DNA of 64,000 nt from Boletus sp. NGJ (GCA_019096195.1 JAGTXK010000275.1:372001-436000); one strand, 5' to 3'; counted from the stretch's first letter, positions 1 to 11,556 are shown. Program-made: numbers and translations. The notes: a model not told the origin generated them from the letters alone.

Positions 1-325
1 GGCCTGATGTGTATTGAAGTCCCTGTAGAGCGATCAGTAACGAGGAGCTAAGGAAAAGAATAGATGGCTGACCATACGGCACCCCACGCAGGGTGGCCAT
101 TGATTTGAACAGCGTTACCTTCGGCCTTATCCAGGATGTAAACCTTTTCCGTGTTTCCGAGGAACATCTAGTACGCGAATTGAAAAGAAGAAACAAAGAT
201 CACAGAAGGAGACGGACCATCATTGCACTGACTAGTGTGTTGCCCGCTTGTACGATTGAGCCGCCCTGCTGAGCGGCGACGGCAGCGACGAGCCCCAGGA
301 CGAGCCATGGAGCTGAGGAGAACAT
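1..325 (-). CDS. Glyoxal oxidase (copper radical oxidase), 5' part, cut by window edge
   Basis: Start of a secreted copper-radical oxidase of the glyoxal oxidase type (CAZy AA5_1), which oxidises aldehydes to acids and releases H2O2 for extracellular peroxidases. The ATG is at 325. Exon 1 (325-218) begins MFSSAPWLVLGLVAAVAAQQ, a clear signal peptide, and runs into GGSIVQAGNTLVSAMM. A 50-base intron (217-168) is followed by exon 2 (167-73), reading MFLGNTEKVYILDKAEGN and then NGHPAWGAVW. A second 50-base intron (72-23) leads to exon 3 (22-1), DFNTHQA. Both joins keep the frame and reproduce the N-terminal block known from glyoxal oxidases. The catalytic Cys, Tyr and His residues lie beyond the window. 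The gene looks intact as far as it can be seen. I am sure of the family, less sure of the substrate. Confidence 0.9.
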
Positions 326-862
326 GATGAAGGGGAGTAAGGAATGGAGAGTTAACTCAACGAGCGTCCAAAGTTGTGTGGCGGCAGTCCGCGGTTGTCC
401 TCGATACAGTGAAATGATTCGCTTAGTATATACATTATTGTTGTCACAGACCCCAGTCGCAGCCTTTCTCCAACTCCGATTTTGTACACCCATCTTCACC
501 TCGAATTCTCCTGTGAGATTCGTCGCCGCTGCGTCCTGCATCGTTCGCAGCTTTTTTTTTTTTTTTTTAACAACCCGTTCTGCTCCGTTGCTAATTTGCA
601 CACCGCCTTCTGGGGTCCTCCCATAGAATATTATTATTATTATTCGGAGTCTGAATTGCAGCGGAGGGTAATCGTCGGGACCCTGCCACGTATTCATCGC
701 CATGCTAGCTGCCACAAGGCTATGTAAGTGCCTCGAGTTGAGGTTGAGTCGACTAAGATCTTAGCAGTGCGATCGCGTACAAAGTTTTTGGGTGGGCATC
801 TCAACTTATCTCGGGTTTCGCTTTACCTCGGGACCTTGAGGTAAAACTCCGACGCTATCTCA
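326..862. other. Upstream region of the glyoxal oxidase gene, with simple repeats
   Basis: Non-coding stretch upstream of the minus-strand glyoxal oxidase start. It holds a run of 17 T at 552-568 (poly-A on the coding strand of that gene) and a short ATT repeat at about 627-645. No TATA element could be assigned with confidence. Long open frames here are low-complexity shadows. Confidence 0.5.
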
Positions 863-2178
863 GTGGGAATAGAGGGAGATGAAGAACATGCGAACGGGCG
901 ACGCGATTTGCCAAAGTCGGTGATCCCCGAAAGCTCCAACTCAGGATACCTCAAGCTGTCGACCTCAGCTTGCGGCGGTTTTTACGCGTCACGCTTCGAG
1001 CGATCTCAAGTAGTAAGTACCCAAGATTGTAATTCGTCGGAATGTCCGAGCTGCAGCAGCGCGATATACAACTCAAGGAATCAGAGATAAGCTACATACA
1101 CACCCAGTCGGAGATGTCATTTCATGTTCCTGACTGCTGTCCTGGCAACCAGAGGGAACATTTCGGGCCTCTTCTACCTCGCTGAGTTGTCTCGTCCTCG
1201 CCCATGACATGGGCATAGCAATGTCAAGTATGCGCTGCCAGTGGATGGTCTGTGCATGCCACCAATACATGCATGATTGTTGGTCGCAGTTGGTTCTCCA
1301 GGATGCCTTCTGCCTTGTGCTGATCATTTATCGGTACCAATAGGCTTGGGAATAACGAACGCAGTATGAAGTACTCTAGCTGAGCCCCGCTGACCACCGT
1401 GGGGCCCCGGGAGTTTGATGCTTAGCCTTTGTTTCATCATCTCATATGTCTTACCCAGCCATGTATCTTTCCACGTCTCGATTCTATGCGGCACGGCTCA
1501 GTTTCTTTCTCGTGCGCGATTGAATCATTTCCACATTGAATTGCGCCTGGGCATAGTCGGGTAGTTCGAATACGACGGGCCACTTTCGGCTGACGCATTT
1601 GGACTCCACGACTGGTTCTGCTAGCGCCATGCCCTTTCGAGTCGTTTCAAGGACTTATGTCATTTCCAGGAACTCCCGAGCAGTTCCCTTTCCTAGAGCC
1701 GAAAACCTCATGGCCCACGGCGTGCAGGGTCGTGAGGGAATGATCGCACAGATGCGGCTAAGGTCCTCTCACAGTGTAAGTTACTCCAAAAGTGATCCCA
1801 GCAAACAAGCCAGCAAATGGCTAACATCCCTTTGCTTGAAAAGGTTTCTGTTCGAATGCGGTCGACAGAAACTCCCTCAACTTGATAAAAATACGTTTCC
1901 ATCGTCAAATGTTGGGTGCGAGGGCCAGCCTGATATTTCCATGCTCGCGGTGGCCGTAAACCGCTTAGACCAGTAACCTTTCGTCCCTGTATCCTAACTC
2001 ACGCCCTCCACGGTTTTATTTTGCGACGTTCGCTCGTCCTGCCCTTGAACATTATCCCCCTTGACTTCATCTGGATGACTGCGGTCCAACATGGAAACAC
2101 GGACGGCACGTCCGACGCTGCAGTAAGACTTAGTCCCTTTCTTTGTCGTCCAAGGGTGACTCACTCTACCTTGGCAGA
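863..2178. other. No recognisable gene
   Basis: Mixed-composition sequence with only short open frames and several GTAAGT-like sites (for example 1013-1018). A multi-exon gene may exist, but no translated piece matched a family I know. I see no repeats or mobile-element ends here. Confidence 0.4.
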
Positions 2179-2715
2179 ATGCCAAAGTGGGCACTTTTTC
2201 TTTTCTCTTTTGCTTTCCTGATGGATAACGCGTTCATGTTCTCCAATCAGAAACGTAAGGGATTCTGGTCCAACGTCTTCGGTCGGTCGTCCAACGCTAC
2301 CAAGCCGGACGAGAACAAGAACGACCAAGCGGAAGACAAGGGGTTCATGAGCTCGGTAAGCTACGGCTCAAGCTCTTCGCGCGCTTATCTACAGTCGTTC
2401 ACTCACCTTTTCAAAAATTCTTTGCTGCCACGCCGTGCACAGCTCATGAGCAACGCGCGTCAAGGGGTCACAAACGTGGCCGAGAAGGTCGCTGAAGATG
2501 AGGCGAAAAAGTATATCGAAGCGCAGCTGAACAATACCAACGGGGCTCAGCCTACAAACACGACGACCTCTACGGCGGACACGACGCCAGACGCGTCGGG
2601 CATCACAACGACGACACCAAGTGATGTTTTGAACGCACCGACGAATTGGGCAAAGAGAATGGTGGACCGCGCACAACAAAAAGTGCAGAATTTGCAGCAG
2701 GATCTCACTTCGTGA
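2179..2715 (+). CDS. Small hydrophilic protein of unknown function
   Basis: Not a family I recognise. The last two exons are well supported. The reading around 2251-2355 (KRKGFWSNVFGRSSNATK, then GFMSS) joins in frame across an 87-base intron, 2356-2442 (GTAAGC to GCACAG), to 2443-2715. The second part reads LMSNARQGVTNVAEKVAEDE, a Thr-rich low-complexity linker at about 2560-2620, and an end reading RAQQKVQNLQQDLTS. Candidate starts are ATG 2179, which gives a hydrophobic N-terminus (MPKWALFLFSFAFL), or ATG 2236. The C-terminal part looks alpha-helical and hydrophilic. A shortened duplicate of the 3' exon plus downstream sequence lies at 18930-19240, so the sequence has been copied within this locus. 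Confidence 0.55.
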   Translation: MPKWALFLFSFAFLMDNAFMFSNQKRKGFWSNVFGRSSNATKPDENKNDQAEDKGFMSSVSYGSSSSRAYLQSFTHLFKNSLLPRRAQLMSNARQGVTNVAEKVAEDEAKKYIEAQLNNTNGAQPTNTTTSTADTTPDASGITTTTPSDVLNAPTNWAKRMVDRAQQKVQNLQQDLTS

Positions 2716-4850
2716 TGAGGATGCTTTTTTTTGTACCCAGATAGGTGTCGCTTCGTGCTGATGTATGTACAATATGCTTCCATCTTTCACGCCAGGTGGT
2801 TCAGAATTGCTGGTATCTGCTAATCCTTGGATCTCGACACTCTCGATGAGTCACTCGTCTGTGTCATGTGTATCGCTAAATTACCTCTATCCTGGTCGAC
2901 CGTTATTGATGACGTTCTTGGCAATGGTGGACAAAACGACCCACATCTACGCTCACGCTGCTACGAAGTCTCTGCTTGTCGGTGGCAAGTTCAACACGAC
3001 AACGAATCTGTTCGTTATGGCACTTTATTACCCAAATTGAAAGCTGGTTATAATTAGTCAAGTTCATCAAGTTCAGCGGTGCACACGAAGAGCAGATAAT
3101 TGTTTTGATTGCAGTCGAGACGCCAGCACTACGACTACGCAGTGAAAATACAGAGTAGTGACATGTTCTCAAGGATAGGGATACAATGAGCTAGAAAGCA
3201 GAAACAGACAGGGAAGCATAGATGAAAGAAAATGAGACTACAACGAGCGATGCACAGAGTGAAAAGTCCTTTTGTGTCGACCGGATCAGGCGTGAAAGTA
3301 GCTGTCGTATTCCTGCTGTGTGACGCCGGTGTTGATCATCATTTCGGGGCAAAGATACCCCTCACGACCTGTCCCCCGTCGCGGTCTCGAAGTCTGAAAA
3401 GGAATGCACGATGTCGGTCGGACCGGATAAACTAAAGCTGTGGATGGGCGTTTCCGGGACGGGAACCGGGGATGGTGCCCGGAGCGCAACACCGCAATCA
3501 GCGGAATGGTCCAGCTGAGCGACCGTTGAGCTTGCGTTAGTATAAACGTCGTGGCCGAAAGGTATTTCCACGGGTGAGGGTGGAAAGGCAACGGATGACG
3601 AGGGGTTTGACTCGAAGTCGTGATATGCATCACGATTGCTCGAAATCGTTTTTTTGGGAGCGACGGCCCGGGGGACCTTGCCCGGCGATCCTTGGGTGCG
3701 CTTCGCCATGCGCGTGGGTGCGTTTTATAGTTGTGATGCGTTACACGATGCTTTAACAGGGCGGATGGGCAGTTCGACCTGAAAGTGCACTGTTTCTCGG
3801 AGATGGAGGGCCGCGCGGATCTGCCACCGGGAGTGGCTGAAGAGGCGGGATCTTTGACCATATCAGGACAGGCATATGGCCTTGCGTTAGAACTAGAAGA
3901 GAGGAACATGAACACGTCTATCCACAGCGGACATGTTACGATAGCCTTACTGGGAGTTTCGGTGTGTCTCAAGACCCCTCCGGTAAAGAGTGGAAAATTC
4001 ACAGTCGTGTTTCGTGCAGTGGAGTAGCCTATCGATGTTCGTCAAGTTCGACACTCGCCATGTCACTATGATACCCTGACGTACTTCGATGGGTCCTCGT
4101 GTTCAACAATGTGCTTTTTTAGATCAGACTTTTTTGTGAAGCCGGAAGCGCAGTTGTCGACGTCGCAGGAGAAGGTCTGGAATGAATCGGTCGGTCTGAG
4201 CTCCGATGAAGTAAAGAGGAGAGCGTACTTTGCTCATGACGAGTTCCTAGATAGGTGTGTAGGTGAGAGGGGTGTGGTGGGGGTTGGGTATTCTAAGAGA
4301 ATAACTAGAGGACTGCGAGATGATGAGGATTCAACATACCGGCTTTTATGTACATCGGGATCGAATCTTGGAGACAGCCTGGTGTAAACGCGACCGGAAT
4401 TTCGCGTCATTGTCCTGCTCTACTACGCACGAAGCAGAGCGAGTCGTGTCACACTGTTCGAGTCGTCTGCACATGATGCCGACCAGGCGTCACGGCAAAT
4501 ATCAGGATGGACATTCACATTAGGATTGGCTGGAAGAAACGATGGGTGTGGATGTTAGCAAAAGGGATGCACGAGATCAAGCACATCACGGCGGTGGTGC
4601 TGCAACGATGGCAACTGTGCGCTTTGGCATTTCTTTGAATCGGATCGACCGATCTGGGTGACTGCGTGGAGGAGTGCTATAGATGTGGCGGTGCATTACA
4701 CAGCAAACCAAGACAAATCCGGTTCGTGTCGTTCGGGGACAAGTTCAACTTGAAGATTCATTGTCGGACTATCGTCCTTTGCCAAGTCTCTCGGCTCTGC
4801 CCATGGGAGATTAGTAGCTGTGAACGTGAGCCAGCTGAGTTACTGTGCTA
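2716..4850. other. Mostly unassigned host-like sequence
   Basis: The first 130 bases are the 3' flank of the upstream small gene, and they also occur in the duplicate at 19020-19240. Beyond that I see only short frames without family matches. One minus-strand frame, listed separately at 3362-3709, has coding-like composition. No repeats or mobile-element ends were seen. Confidence 0.4.
3362..3709 (-). CDS. Possible exon of a hypothetical protein
   Basis: A 115-residue frame starting MAKRTQGSPGKVPRAVAPKK and rich in Ser, Pro and Thr, as in disordered fungal proteins. A GT-AG pair near its end (donor about 3379, acceptor about 3330) could extend it. It matches no family I know, and a longer frame overlaps it on the same strand in another register. 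It may be chance. Confidence 0.25.
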   Translation of the reverse strand: MAKRTQGSPGKVPRAVAPKKTISSNRDAYHDFESNPSSSVAFPPSPVEIPFGHDVYTNASSTVAQLDHSADCGVALRAPSPVPVPETPIHSFSLSGPTDIVHSFSDFETATGDRS

Positions 4851-5196
4851 GATTTTGTTGTCTGACATTGCCATACCATAGAGAACCAGCATTCCAGAAA
4901 GTTGGCTATGAAATACTAGTCCAGCTACAGTAATGTGACCCAAGAGGTGCATTCTCATGTATCGATGGTGCTCCACCAGGACCTCTGAGTTGATCTTTTC
5001 CAGTAACTCGAATGCTGATACTGAGCCATCATTCCAACATTCAAGTATCAGCAAAAATCCCAAAGGCTACCCTGGCCTATGTTGCATATGTAACATTGGT
5101 TGCACCCATTAACATCCCCCTATAACATAGTACTATGGTAGTGTGCTGTTACTACATAAGAGTCAGTGTCAACCTAGTTCACTGTAGTCACTCATG
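4851..5196. other. Left margin of the repeat zone, unassigned
   Basis: Transition from host-like to AT-rich sequence. A minus-strand frame at 4848-5063 contains EHHRYMRMHLLGHITVAGLV, which looks protein-like and may be an old transposon exon, but I cannot place it. Confidence 0.3.
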
Positions 5197-6383
5197 CATC
5201 AGTAAAAACAGGACTAACTGTCCAGTGCTGGACAGTACTGGACAGTAACATAGTGCTCATAGTGAGGGTCCAACTGGAGAGTGGTTTGATAGTACTATGA
5301 CAGTGTCTCATAGTCTGTTCATAGTGTGGCAATAGTCTGTCATAGTATTCCCAGTGTCTCATAGTATTCTCATAGTACTTTCATAGTGGTCATAGTATTC
5401 CCATAGTATCTTATAGTATTCTCATGGTGTCTCATAGTGTGGTCATAGTGATGCCATAGTATACATAGTGCTTCCATAGTGGCTTAGCAATTCTAATTCT
5501 CATTCTAATTCTAATCCAATTTCAAGCCAATTCTAATTTCAAATTCAATCAAATATTAATATTAATTCTACTAATTCTAATTCTAATTCTAATTCTAATT
5601 TTAATCCTAATCCTAATCCTAATTTTAATCCTAATCCTAATTCTAATCCTAGTCCCAGTTCCAATCCCAATCCTAATCCCAATCCTAATGATTTACAAAG
5701 TAAAGTGTTGACTTCATGTAATAAGTAGAGAACGATAAAATTAAGAAACAAGAGAGTATGGGAAAGTTTTTGAAGTCTGGCTTGTTTATATAAGAATGGT
5801 GGCACAAACATTGGCAAACAATGTCCGCCTTTTTAATACTGAGTGTGGGAAAATGGACTTGGTTATTTTTTGAATGTAGGTCTACACTTTTGGTACACTT
5901 TTGGTACACTTTGTTTGTTACACTGTACTACACTCTCCTACACTTTAGTTTGCTTTTTTTACTACACTTTGTTTGCTACACTTTTGCTACATTTGGTGCG
6001 CATTTTTGCTACACTGTATTACACTCTTTCCTACACTTTTTGTACAACATTTGACTACACCTTTGACTACACTTTTTGTATACTTTTGATTTAGGTTTAG
6101 GTTTAGGATTAGCTTAAAATTACTACTATGACTATGACTACTATGGATGTACTATGAATGCTATGAAATGCTATGGTATTATAACATTATGATACTATGA
6201 ACACTATGAACATTATGAAATGCTATGGTACTATGATACTATGATACTATGCACACTATGAATATACTATGGATACTATGAATACACTTTCAATACTATG
6301 ATACATACTATGAATACTATAAGTTATCTATGAAACTACTATGGCACTATGAGCACTATGATGAAATCCTGTATTTACTGATG
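5197..6383 (+). mobile_element. Non-autonomous TIR element, copy L
   Basis: A 1187-base element without a plausible protein. The left end reads CATCAGTAAAAACAGGAC. The right end is its inverted match, GAAATCCTGTATTTACTGATG at 6363-6383. The interior is built from short repeats: CATAGT-like units (5240-5480), AATTCT/AATCCT runs (5490-5690), a TATA-like segment (about 5785), tandem CTACACTTTT units (5880-6075), a TTTAGG run (about 6090-6105) and ACTATGA units to the end. A second copy in opposite orientation lies at 46633-48829 and has TA duplications, suggesting mobilisation by a Tc1/mariner-type enzyme. The flanks of this copy do not show a clean TA duplication, and on its right it abuts an LTR fragment. 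The family is unknown to me. Confidence 0.75.
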
Positions 6384-7125
6384 AATAGATAGAAATGAAG
6401 AGATGAATGAAAAGGGAGCATGAGAGGTGCTGCATGGGTTGATCATGAGATCTGGTATTGAGATAGGATTATATTGTGAGATAGATCAGATCTTATCTAG
6501 GTATGGATCTAATAAATAGTCTTGAGACAGCATTTTGTGATGGTGTTGGTGATCTGGTTATCATGGATATTGCAGATTGGGTATTGAAAGGAGTGTCACC
6601 ATGAGGCAAGTCCAATCAATGGGATAATCTAGAGGTTGCTCTTAATTAGTAATCTTATGGTTTGATATGACCAAGAATGATGAGAGTTGTATGACATAAC
6701 ATTTGAGTGTAGGGTACTGAGCACTGCATCAGATACTGTCTATAGGTGGTGGTGTAGTTTATAGACATGCAAGCCTGGACATGGTTTAGGGTCATGTGAT
6801 GGACTTGTGGCAATGAACACTAGGGCTAGCCATGAGGCTACTTGGGTGTCATATGTGTAACAGGTACAATGAGGGTACTGCTAATGAAAGTGTATATAGG
6901 TATGGATGATGGTGTGGTATATTGTAAAATGGCAGTTATAATGTGAGTACAGCTAGTGTACTTGGGGGTGTTCATGTGATTGTTGTTATATCATAGGGGG
7001 AAGTCTACAGTGAGGGGCTATTCTAGGTGTATGCGTGGTGATGTGAGAATGGAGTTTGGTTGGTAGTAGATGAGTGTATCATCTGTGGGTAGTGCAAAGT
7101 GTAGTGAGGATTGGTGAATATACAG
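6384..7125 (-). mobile_element. Decayed LTR fragment (LTR-B family), minus orientation
   Basis: Read on the minus strand, this stretch follows the first two thirds of the 1085-base LTR seen whole at 26143-27227 and 46769-47853, with most CG sites replaced by TG or CA. It is a fossil LTR fragment, bordered on the left by element L and on the right by a second, plus-strand fragment of the same LTR. Confidence 0.7.
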
Positions 7126-7135
7126 AATAAACTAT

Positions 7136-7917
7136 GCCACAACCCATGATCCCACACATGCCATATCATATTCAATCACAAGTCCCACAAAGACTATAAA
7201 CTCCAATACCTATAGATAGTACCTGATGCAGTGTTCAGTACACTACACTTAATGTTATGCTATACAGCTCTCATCATCCTCAGTCATATCTGACCACAAG
7301 ATTACTAATCAAGAGCAACCTCTAGATTACCCCACTGATTGGACTTGCCTCATGGCAACACTTCTTTCAATGCCCCAATTACTGGTTCACACCATAGATC
7401 ACTGACACCATCCCAAGATGCCATCCAAGGTTATTTATTAGACCCACAATAGATTCCTTAGACAAGATCTGATCTATCTTATGATATGATCTCATCTCAA
7501 TATCAGATCTCATAATCAACCCATGTAGCACCTTTCACACTTCCTTTTCATTTTATCTATTTCATCCTTATCTATTAACCCTTCTAATATATCACAACAT
7601 AGCCACATTTTAGAATGTTATGAACTACATTTCACTTACATGTATATTATACACACATCTCATTCCATCTCATGTCTCTTTTGCCATTGGGCTAACACTT
7701 ACTTTGTTCCTATGATGTTATACCCAGTACCTCACAATGTCATAGCATAGCATGGCCTGTGCACCACTGTTGGTAGTATATAAAGTAGTCAATAGTATAC
7801 CATGTTTTACCTTAGTCTTGATATTGCTCTTCTCTCTCACACATATTGTCTTAGTTGGCAATACTTGAGATATTGAATCTAGGCTTCTTGATTTTGTTCA
7901 TTTCAAGTTCCTTTCAA
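7136..7917 (+). mobile_element. Decayed LTR fragment (LTR-B family), plus orientation
   Basis: Matches the last three quarters of the 1085-base LTR-B, including the shared TATA region near 7780 and the 3' end CAAGTTCCTTTCA at 7905-7917. CG sites are largely lost. It lies head to head with the fragment at 6384-7125. The Tnp2-like transposase remnant starts directly after it. Confidence 0.75.
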
Positions 7918-8237
7918 AGGTCCAGGTACTGGTAGAGAAAAAGATTGAAAAAGCTAGACTTGTAGAGCAAAAATGGGTATGTACCATGCTTCATAATGGA
8001 GATTACTTACTCAATAGAACCAGCTTGCAAAGAGAAGGGCATCCGCAGCCAATAGGACTGTGGCTTTGAATTCTAATATATCTAGTTTACAATCACCTTT
8101 CAACTCACTAGTCCTAGGCAATCAAAGCCCATCTGAAGGCAATGCAGCTCATGAGGATGGTGGAGCCTATGATGACATTGATGAACTCAAGGCTGCCCTT
8201 CATCCTGACAACCCAGCCAATTTTCTTAATCTATGTA

Positions 8238-9854
8238 CAGTGGCTCAAAAAAGTGTCCCAATGTTTGGCTATTTTGCAAAGACTTGACATTTGCAAAAAG
8301 AACCAAAAGGTATGTCAGCCCTAACCCGTGCTGGGCCATGGATAGCCCTAATCCCTGCCCTGAAGAGGAGCCCTTAGGCATGTGATTTGGCCATGTCATG
8401 GCACTGAGATATAGCCATATTAAAGCGACATGTCATTGGGACACTTTTTTGAGCAACATTTCTATTCTATCAATTTAGTACTTTGTGTGCCCTCCCTTTG
8501 CTCTTATCACTGCCTCTAGTCTTCTAGGCATACTCTCTATCAATCCTTGACACTCCTCAACCTCTATCTTTCCTCCACTCCACTTCAATTCTCTCCCAAA
8601 GCTCCCATACTCCTTTTGGTGGTGTTGTATAGCTATTGAGCTTTTTTTTTGAGGATTTGCCAGAGATGTTCAATGGGATTAAGGTCTGGAGATTGTGCTG
8701 GCCAGTCAAGAAGCTTGATCCCTTGAGATTCCAGCCACTCCTTGGCTCTTTTAGAGGTGTGCTTGGGGGTCATTATCTTGTTGAAAGATAATGCTCTCTC
8801 TCAGGAATTCCAGAATTTTCCATGGAAGGAAGCAGATTATCCTCCAAAATGGAGACATACTGCTCAGCATTCATCCTCCCTTCAACCTCTGCAAGAATCC
8901 CCACTCCACTCCAACTCATGCACCCCCAAACCATCAAGGAACCTCCTCCACACTTTACTGTTCCCTGAACTTCCTTGTCTTGCAAAGGCTTTCCTGCCAA
9001 TTTCCACACATACTTCCTTCCATCTGACCCAATCCTGTTGATCTTGGTTTCATCTGACCATATGACCCTAGTCCAGTCCTCCACAGTCCAGTGTTGGTGC
9101 TTGAGAGCAAAGGCTAGCCTATGTTGCCTATGCTTCGCAGACAAGAGTGGCTTCTTTTGCTTGGCTACAGCCTTGAGAGATGCAGACTTGAGAACATTCC
9201 TAACAGTTTGAGCAGAGACAGGAGAGGAGAGAGCAGAATTGATGAGATGGGTGGCCTGGACAGCATTTTCAACTTTGCCAGAGGTAATACTAGAGACAAT
9301 TCTCCTTTTATCAGTAGGAGAAAGTTTGGAAGGACATCCTAATTTGATGTTTTCCTTGCCTGGGTGGATCTCCTTGATAACCCTGGCCACAGTAGACTTC
9401 CCCAGACCAGTTTGGAATGATATTTGCCTAGTAGAAAGGCCAGATTCAGAGACAAAAAGGATATTGGCTCTAGCAGAGGAGGGAATGGATTTCATGATGA
9501 AGTAGGGTTGGCTGGATGGTATCTCTGCTCTTTATATCATTTGGAGTTATGTAAGTGACATAATCAGACAGGGTTGAAGCACAGCATCCATCAGAACCTT
9601 ATGTTATTTACTAAATGATAGTTGATAATATCAGGGTCAAATAAGTGTCCCAATGACATATCATTTTAATATGGCTATATCTCAGTGCCATGACAACCAA
9701 ATCACATGATCTATGGGCTCATCCTCAGGGCAAGGAGCAAGGATTAGGGCTATCAATGGCCCAGCAAGGGTTAGGGCTAACACCTTTTGGTTCTTTTGCA
9801 AATGTCAAGTCTTTGCAAGATAGCCAAACATTGGGACACTTTTTTGAGCCACTG
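8238..9854 (-). mobile_element. Tc1/mariner-like transposon T1, whole ends, dead transposase
   Basis: A 1617-base element inserted at TA (duplicated at 8236-8237 and 9855-9856). Ends read CAGTGGCTCAAAAAAGTGTC and its complement. The inverted repeats are about 215 bases long (8238-8455 and 9640-9854). Each carries a second, inverted copy of its own tip at the inner edge (CATTGGGACACTTTTTTGAG at about 8431-8450), so each arm could fold on itself. A single transposase gene lies on the minus strand. The element sits inside the Tnp2-like remnant, so it is younger than that element. A related copy with the same architecture is at 21445-23053. Confidence 0.92.
8475..9495 (-). pseudogene. Tc1-like transposase (frameshifted)
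   Basis: Cut-and-paste transposase. From ATG 9495 it reads MKSIPSSARANILFVSESGL, a helix-turn-helix region (STRQISFQTGLGKSTVARVI), then HWTVEDWTRVIWSDETKINR with the first catalytic Asp, and GGGSLMVWGCMSWSGVGILA. The frame is lost just before the second catalytic Asp. The rest is present in other registers: [23 protein letters not shown] with the third acidic residue, and an end reading EAVIRAKGGHTKY at the stop near 8475. Visible lesions are a shift near 8790, an extra C in a C-run near 8776 and a problem around an A-run near 8645. It is not expected to be active. The DNDP-to-NPIE spacing suggests a DD34E type. Confidence 0.88.
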
Positions 9855-11025
9855 TATGGCCTTACATCTTCTCACCAAACATGTGATCTCTAGTGGTGAC
9901 ATTGTTGAAGCTGATCAGGAGCTCCATCAGTATTGCATGGAATTAATCTGGATGAGTCTCACAAATATGTAATGAATATCTCTATTTGATCTATTGTTTT
10001 AGCTGTATGGCTCAAGTTGCACTAAACCCAATCACCACTATGCCACACACATCACCACATTTGTGTGCAACTTCAGGCCACTACACAACTTCTGGACCTT
10101 CTTGTATGAATGTATAAATAAGGTCCTCAATCTTTAAGATCAACAACCACTTAGAAAGTGGGGATTGGAGACAACATTCTTTACTGAATTCCACTGCATG
10201 TGTGAATCAAGTTACCTGGTAAGTCAGCTACTGTACTTATATCTTGTTTCATAATTGTGGCTGAACTTTTAGACATGATCACTCCTTTAACATGGAGCAG
10301 AATTCTTACCTATAGACAGCACAGAAATCATACTCAAGTCATTATATAAAGAGCATGATATGATTCCAGGCCTGGCTGCACTCTTCACAGATTTGAATGA
10401 GGAGCATGCAGATGGTAGGTCTGCCACAGCTAATATGCCATACCTACTCAACAAAAATTGATTAGATAATAAAGACTATGCTTTAAGTTCACAATGCAAG
10501 CAAAAATGGATGTCAATTGATACAAACCTCCTCACCCTTTGAGACTGTGATGCAAATAAAAACTTACAAAATATGAGGAAACAAACAAAAAAAATACTGC
10601 AATCATGAACAAAGCTGCAGGACTGCAATTATTCCAGTCTCATTAAGCATGTAATTCCTTTGAATTGTGCACCACCAGTATTATGACCTTGTAACAATGG
10701 GACATGTGACCTGGTGAACCAAAGGCAATCTGGGTTTCACAAGAACCTGCTACTCTCCTTTGTTCTAAGTAGGCAAGGGTTTGATGAGCCAGCGAGTACT
10801 GTAGCAGACTTTGTGGGCGTTAGGATAACCATCTAAGCCTAATATAACAAAGATATTCAGCTCCCAATGTATCTCAGAGCAGCAATCATCTGCAACATAT
10901 GCTCTGCAAGGTTTCTACTACCTGCCCTACTCCTTGTAGGTCAAACACCTCTTATAACCCTGGTCCGATAACAGGAAGTATGACTTTGCCTTTAACCTCA
11001 ATGGGTGGCAAAGCAAGCAAAGACG

Positions 11026-11048
11026 CTAGTAATTACCATAATTACTAG
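11026..11048. repeat. Perfect palindrome with 10-base arms
   Basis: CTAGTAATTA and TAATTACTAG flank a 3-base centre. It could be a transposon footprint or a structural site. Nothing nearby explains it. Confidence 0.8.
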
Positions 11049-11059
11049 CAAGACGAGAA

Positions 11060-11556
11060 GCAATGCTTTCAGCTTTGACTTCAAGGTATAGAAGTTGGTG
11101 GGGGAGTGGAGATGATATACAGTACACCAGATTAGATTATGTAGATCAAGATTAGAGAAATACATGAAGGGTGAATGTCCATATAAATAGGCCTTCCCAA
11201 TCTAGGGCAGGCTTCCTATTGTATATGGTAATATGAGATCACAGATCTAATATTACTATATGGAGGATCTGAGGCATCAGACAAATGGAAGATTGGAATA
11301 CTAGGCTGTGTATGAGAGAACACAGCCAAGGAGGCAATGTCTATGATCAGATCAGAAGATGAAATAGACAAGGTGAAATAGAAGGCTGTGTCACAGCCAT
11401 GGTGTAGCATCATCTAGAAGGGGCTAGGGTATGGCGATGCTTGTGTGGGCATTGTAGGGGAATCCCACATTGGAGGAGTCGAAGAGAAGGTCATCCCAGA
11501 GTCTAGGAGGGGGTAAAGGAAGGGAAAAAGGTATACCCCCTTCCATAACTGTAACA
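11060..11556 (-). mobile_element. Possible solo LTR, unassigned family
   Basis: On the minus strand the segment starts TGTTACAGTTATGG and contains a TATA-like ATTTATAT near 11180, an arrangement common in fungal LTRs. I could not find a matching 3' end with a target-site duplication, nor a second copy in the window, so this is a weak call. Confidence 0.25.

Larger units (their letters stand above)
7918..10900 (+). pseudogene. Tnp2-like (CACTA-type) transposase remnant, interrupted by a Tc1-like element
   Basis: Remains of a large fungal transposase of the Tnp2 kind. Before the Tc1 insertion the frame reads DIDELKAALHPDNPANFLNL (to 8235). After it, from 9857, comes MALHLLTKHVISSGDIVEAD. Past an intron, at about 10005-10220, follow KPNHHYATH, FRPLHNFWTFLYE, NKVL and LETTFFTEFH, in the order known from the C-terminal half of these proteins. 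Several in-frame stops are present (for example in the NKVL region and after 10400), so it is dead. Weaker traces (EHDMIPGLAALFTDLNEEHA near 10345-10410) continue toward 10900. The LTR fragment ending at 7917 cuts its 5' side. The family call rests on remembered motif order. Confidence 0.6.

Noticed and set aside
200-715. 171-codon open frame on the minus strand
   Set aside because: It runs through the poly-A tract and the ATT repeat and then through the first intron of the glyoxal oxidase gene. Only the last part (from 325) is coding.
3286-4002. 238-codon minus-strand frame
   Set aside because: Rich in Pro, Ser and Arg without any family motif, and it overlaps a more plausible frame. It looks like a shadow of GC-skewed sequence.
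5545-6094. Frames with LGLGLELGLG and LLHF-type repeats
   Set aside because: They are translations of the micro-repeats of element L, and the same is seen at 47992-48496 in element R. Not proteins.
6090-6105. Telomere-like TTTAGG run
   Set aside because: Only a few units, also present in element R, and part of that element's repeat body. It is not TTAGGG and is not a chromosome end.
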